Assembly (NCBI GenBank): GCA_903881065.1
Contig: CAIRRW010000514.1
Span: 1 to 7,585 of the forward strand
Source of the DNA: an uncultured Bacteroidota bacterium
GTDB lineage: Bacteria > Bacteroidota > Bacteroidia > 2-12-FULL-35-15
DNA length: 7,585 bases
Direction: 5' to 3'
The position numbers and the translations under genes were made by a program. Below the pieces are notes generated by a model that saw only the letters and a program-made list of their open reading frames with translations, was not told the origin of the DNA and did no database searches. Below are positions 6,461 to 7,585 of this stretch, piece after piece. Positions within the stretch are counted from its first letter, which is position 1. Each line of letters starts with the position of its first letter.

Positions 6461-7585
6461 TTAAGATAGTTTTTTTGTCAATTTATAACTTTCCGAATTG
6501 TGTTCCATTACTTCCACAATATCTGAGAAACCTGCTTTCACAAAGATATTTAAAGAAGCTGTATTTTCCTTTTTTATATAAGCAATAATCGTTGATTGTG
6601 GGTGCTTTTTAAGATAATCATCACAAGCCATAATAAGCATTTTTGCTCCTAATGAATATCCTCTAAAACGATCATCTACAGATATTCCAATAACAACTTC
6701 ATCACCGCTTTTATCAATCCGCACTTGCCCTACAGGTTTATTTTCCTGAGATAAGAAGAGATAGAAAAAACATTCTTCTGATTTCAATTTCGAACGAAAC
6801 CAATTTACATGATTTTCATAAACTATCGGTTCCTGATTGTACGAATTTGCTCTTACAACCTCATCATTCGCCCAATTGAAATATAAATCGGTATCCTTTT
6901 CCTCTGCAAATCTAAAATGCAAATCAACATTCTTTTTCTTTCTTGATAAGTTTTTAAAAACCTTCCGTAACCGTTCTGGTGACTTACCATCAATCATTTT
7001 CGATTGATTTAAAATTAATTCATTCAACTGTTCTGGATTATTCACAATGCTTTCAAACCTGTTTTCTATTTCAGCAACACTAAGTAAATTCATATCACCA
7101 AAATTAATTGCTGCATTATTATTAACCAAACCATTCAATATTCCCAGCTGATTCGAAGCAGTATATCCCGAAACCAATCCAATACCTATTGCTGATGACT
7201 CAAGCGAAATGCTGCTTGCAGGGCAAATAGAAACATCGCAATGTTCAAGCAATGTTGCTAATTCATTTGCCGAAATATTAAAATGTTTAATAATGTTTAC
7301 GTGTTTATTTTCAGTAATAAGTTTGTCAATGCTTTTTAAATTAGGGTTTATAGCACCTAACATCAAATGTATTTCTTCAATGCTTTTTATTTGAATTAAT
7401 GCTTCAGTAAATTTCTGAGTGATATTATTTATATCTGCAGCACCCATACTTATAAATACCCTCTTTACAAAACTTATTTTTCTAACTGTAGTTTTAGCCT
7501 TCAGAAATGCCGGCCGCAGCAAAACATAATTCAATCCCAAACAAAACTCAGTGTCACTTTCTGCTGAATAATCATATTTTGTAAT
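6461..7585 (-). CDS. pseG: PseG-PseH fusion: UDP-6-deoxy-AltdiNAc hydrolase plus GNAT N-acetyltransferase, N-terminus missing
   Basis: The frame is open through the right edge (374 residues visible, numbered from base 7585). The TTG at 7538-7540 is internal, because the 15 codons before it also read as PseG and lead into GLNYVLLRPAFL. The N-terminal half is the C-terminal nucleotide-binding half of a GT-B-like PseG, which removes UDP from UDP-2,4-diacetamido-trideoxy-altropyranose. It shows ISMGAADINN at 45-54 and, at about 117-146, the CDVSICPASS...E loop followed by SNQ. From about residue 219 a GNAT domain follows, with the FNWANDE motif typical of PseH at 236-242 and the acetyl-CoA loop RFRGYSLGA at 306-314. 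PseH N-acetylates the 4-amino sugar one step before PseG, so the fusion joins consecutive steps. The glycine pair usual in the PseG loop is replaced by PASS. The gene is first in the visible run and ends 3 bases before pseI. The rest of PseG lies outside the window. Confidence 0.88.
   Translation of the reverse strand: MTKYDYSAESDTEFCLGLNYVLLRPAFLKAKTTVRKISFVKRVFISMGAADINNITQKFTEALIQIKSIEEIHLMLGAINPNLKSIDKLITENKHVNIIKHFNISANELATLLEHCDVSICPASSISLESSAIGIGLVSGYTASNQLGILNGLVNNNAAINFGDMNLLSVAEIENRFESIVNNPEQLNELILNQSKMIDGKSPERLRKVFKNLSRKKKNVDLHFRFAEEKDTDLYFNWANDEVVRANSYNQEPIVYENHVNWFRSKLKSEECFFYLFLSQENKPVGQVRIDKSGDEVVIGISVDDRFRGYSLGAKMLIMACDDYLKKHPQSTIIAYIKKENTASLNIFVKAGFSDIVEVMEHNSESYKLTKKLS

Noticed and set aside
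7209..7394. 61-codon plus-strand frame opposite the PseG domain
   Set aside because: Antisense to a recognised domain with no independent support.
7538..7540. TTG as the start of the PseG-PseH protein
   Set aside because: The frame stays open to the window edge, the residues before it continue the PseG sequence, and the PseG domain would otherwise lack its entire N-terminal half.

Overview
The window looks like a piece of a Bacteroidota chromosome. It is AT-rich, and the genes lack clear Shine-Dalgarno sites. One gene is preceded by a sequence resembling the Bacteroidota -7 promoter element. The protein families (a pseudaminic acid synthase followed by a polysaccharide flippase, a PseG-acetyltransferase fusion, and a hydrogenase-type cytochrome b with a GIVSQMING tail) are typical of that phylum. 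Genus cannot be read from the sequence.

Layout: three genes run on the plus strand in the left part. The first is the 3' part of folP (dihydropteroate synthase, cut by the left edge). It is followed by a four-helix membrane cytochrome b of the b561/Ni-Fe-hydrogenase type, read from a TTG codon, and by a 156-residue protein I do not recognise. These meet head-on at about 2052-2111 with a four-gene run on the minus strand that fills the rest of the window. Read in the direction of transcription from the right edge, this run is: pseG-pseH fusion (cut by the right edge), pseI, a Wzx-like flippase, a 165-base gap, and a flavin-dependent halogenase-like oxidoreductase.

How the genes work together: PseH and PseG catalyse the 4-N-acetylation and UDP-removal steps of CMP-pseudaminic acid synthesis. 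PseI condenses the released 6-deoxy-AltdiNAc with phosphoenolpyruvate to make pseudaminic acid. The flippase probably moves a lipid-linked glycan, plausibly containing this sugar, across the inner membrane. The genes are packed tightly (3-base gap, then a 10-base overlap) and look like the downstream end of a surface-glycan operon whose pseB, pseC and pseF would lie to the right of the window. The halogenase-like enzyme has its own upstream region, with a candidate promoter and a direct repeat, and its link to the glycan genes is unproven. folP is housekeeping. The cytochrome b and its unknown neighbour look like a small independent two-gene unit.

I found no RNA genes, CRISPR arrays, insertion sequences or phage genes. 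No gap between genes exceeds 170 bases. The best candidates for something new are the halogenase-like enzyme next to the pseudaminate genes and the cytochrome b/unknown-protein pair. Nothing here proves an undescribed system.
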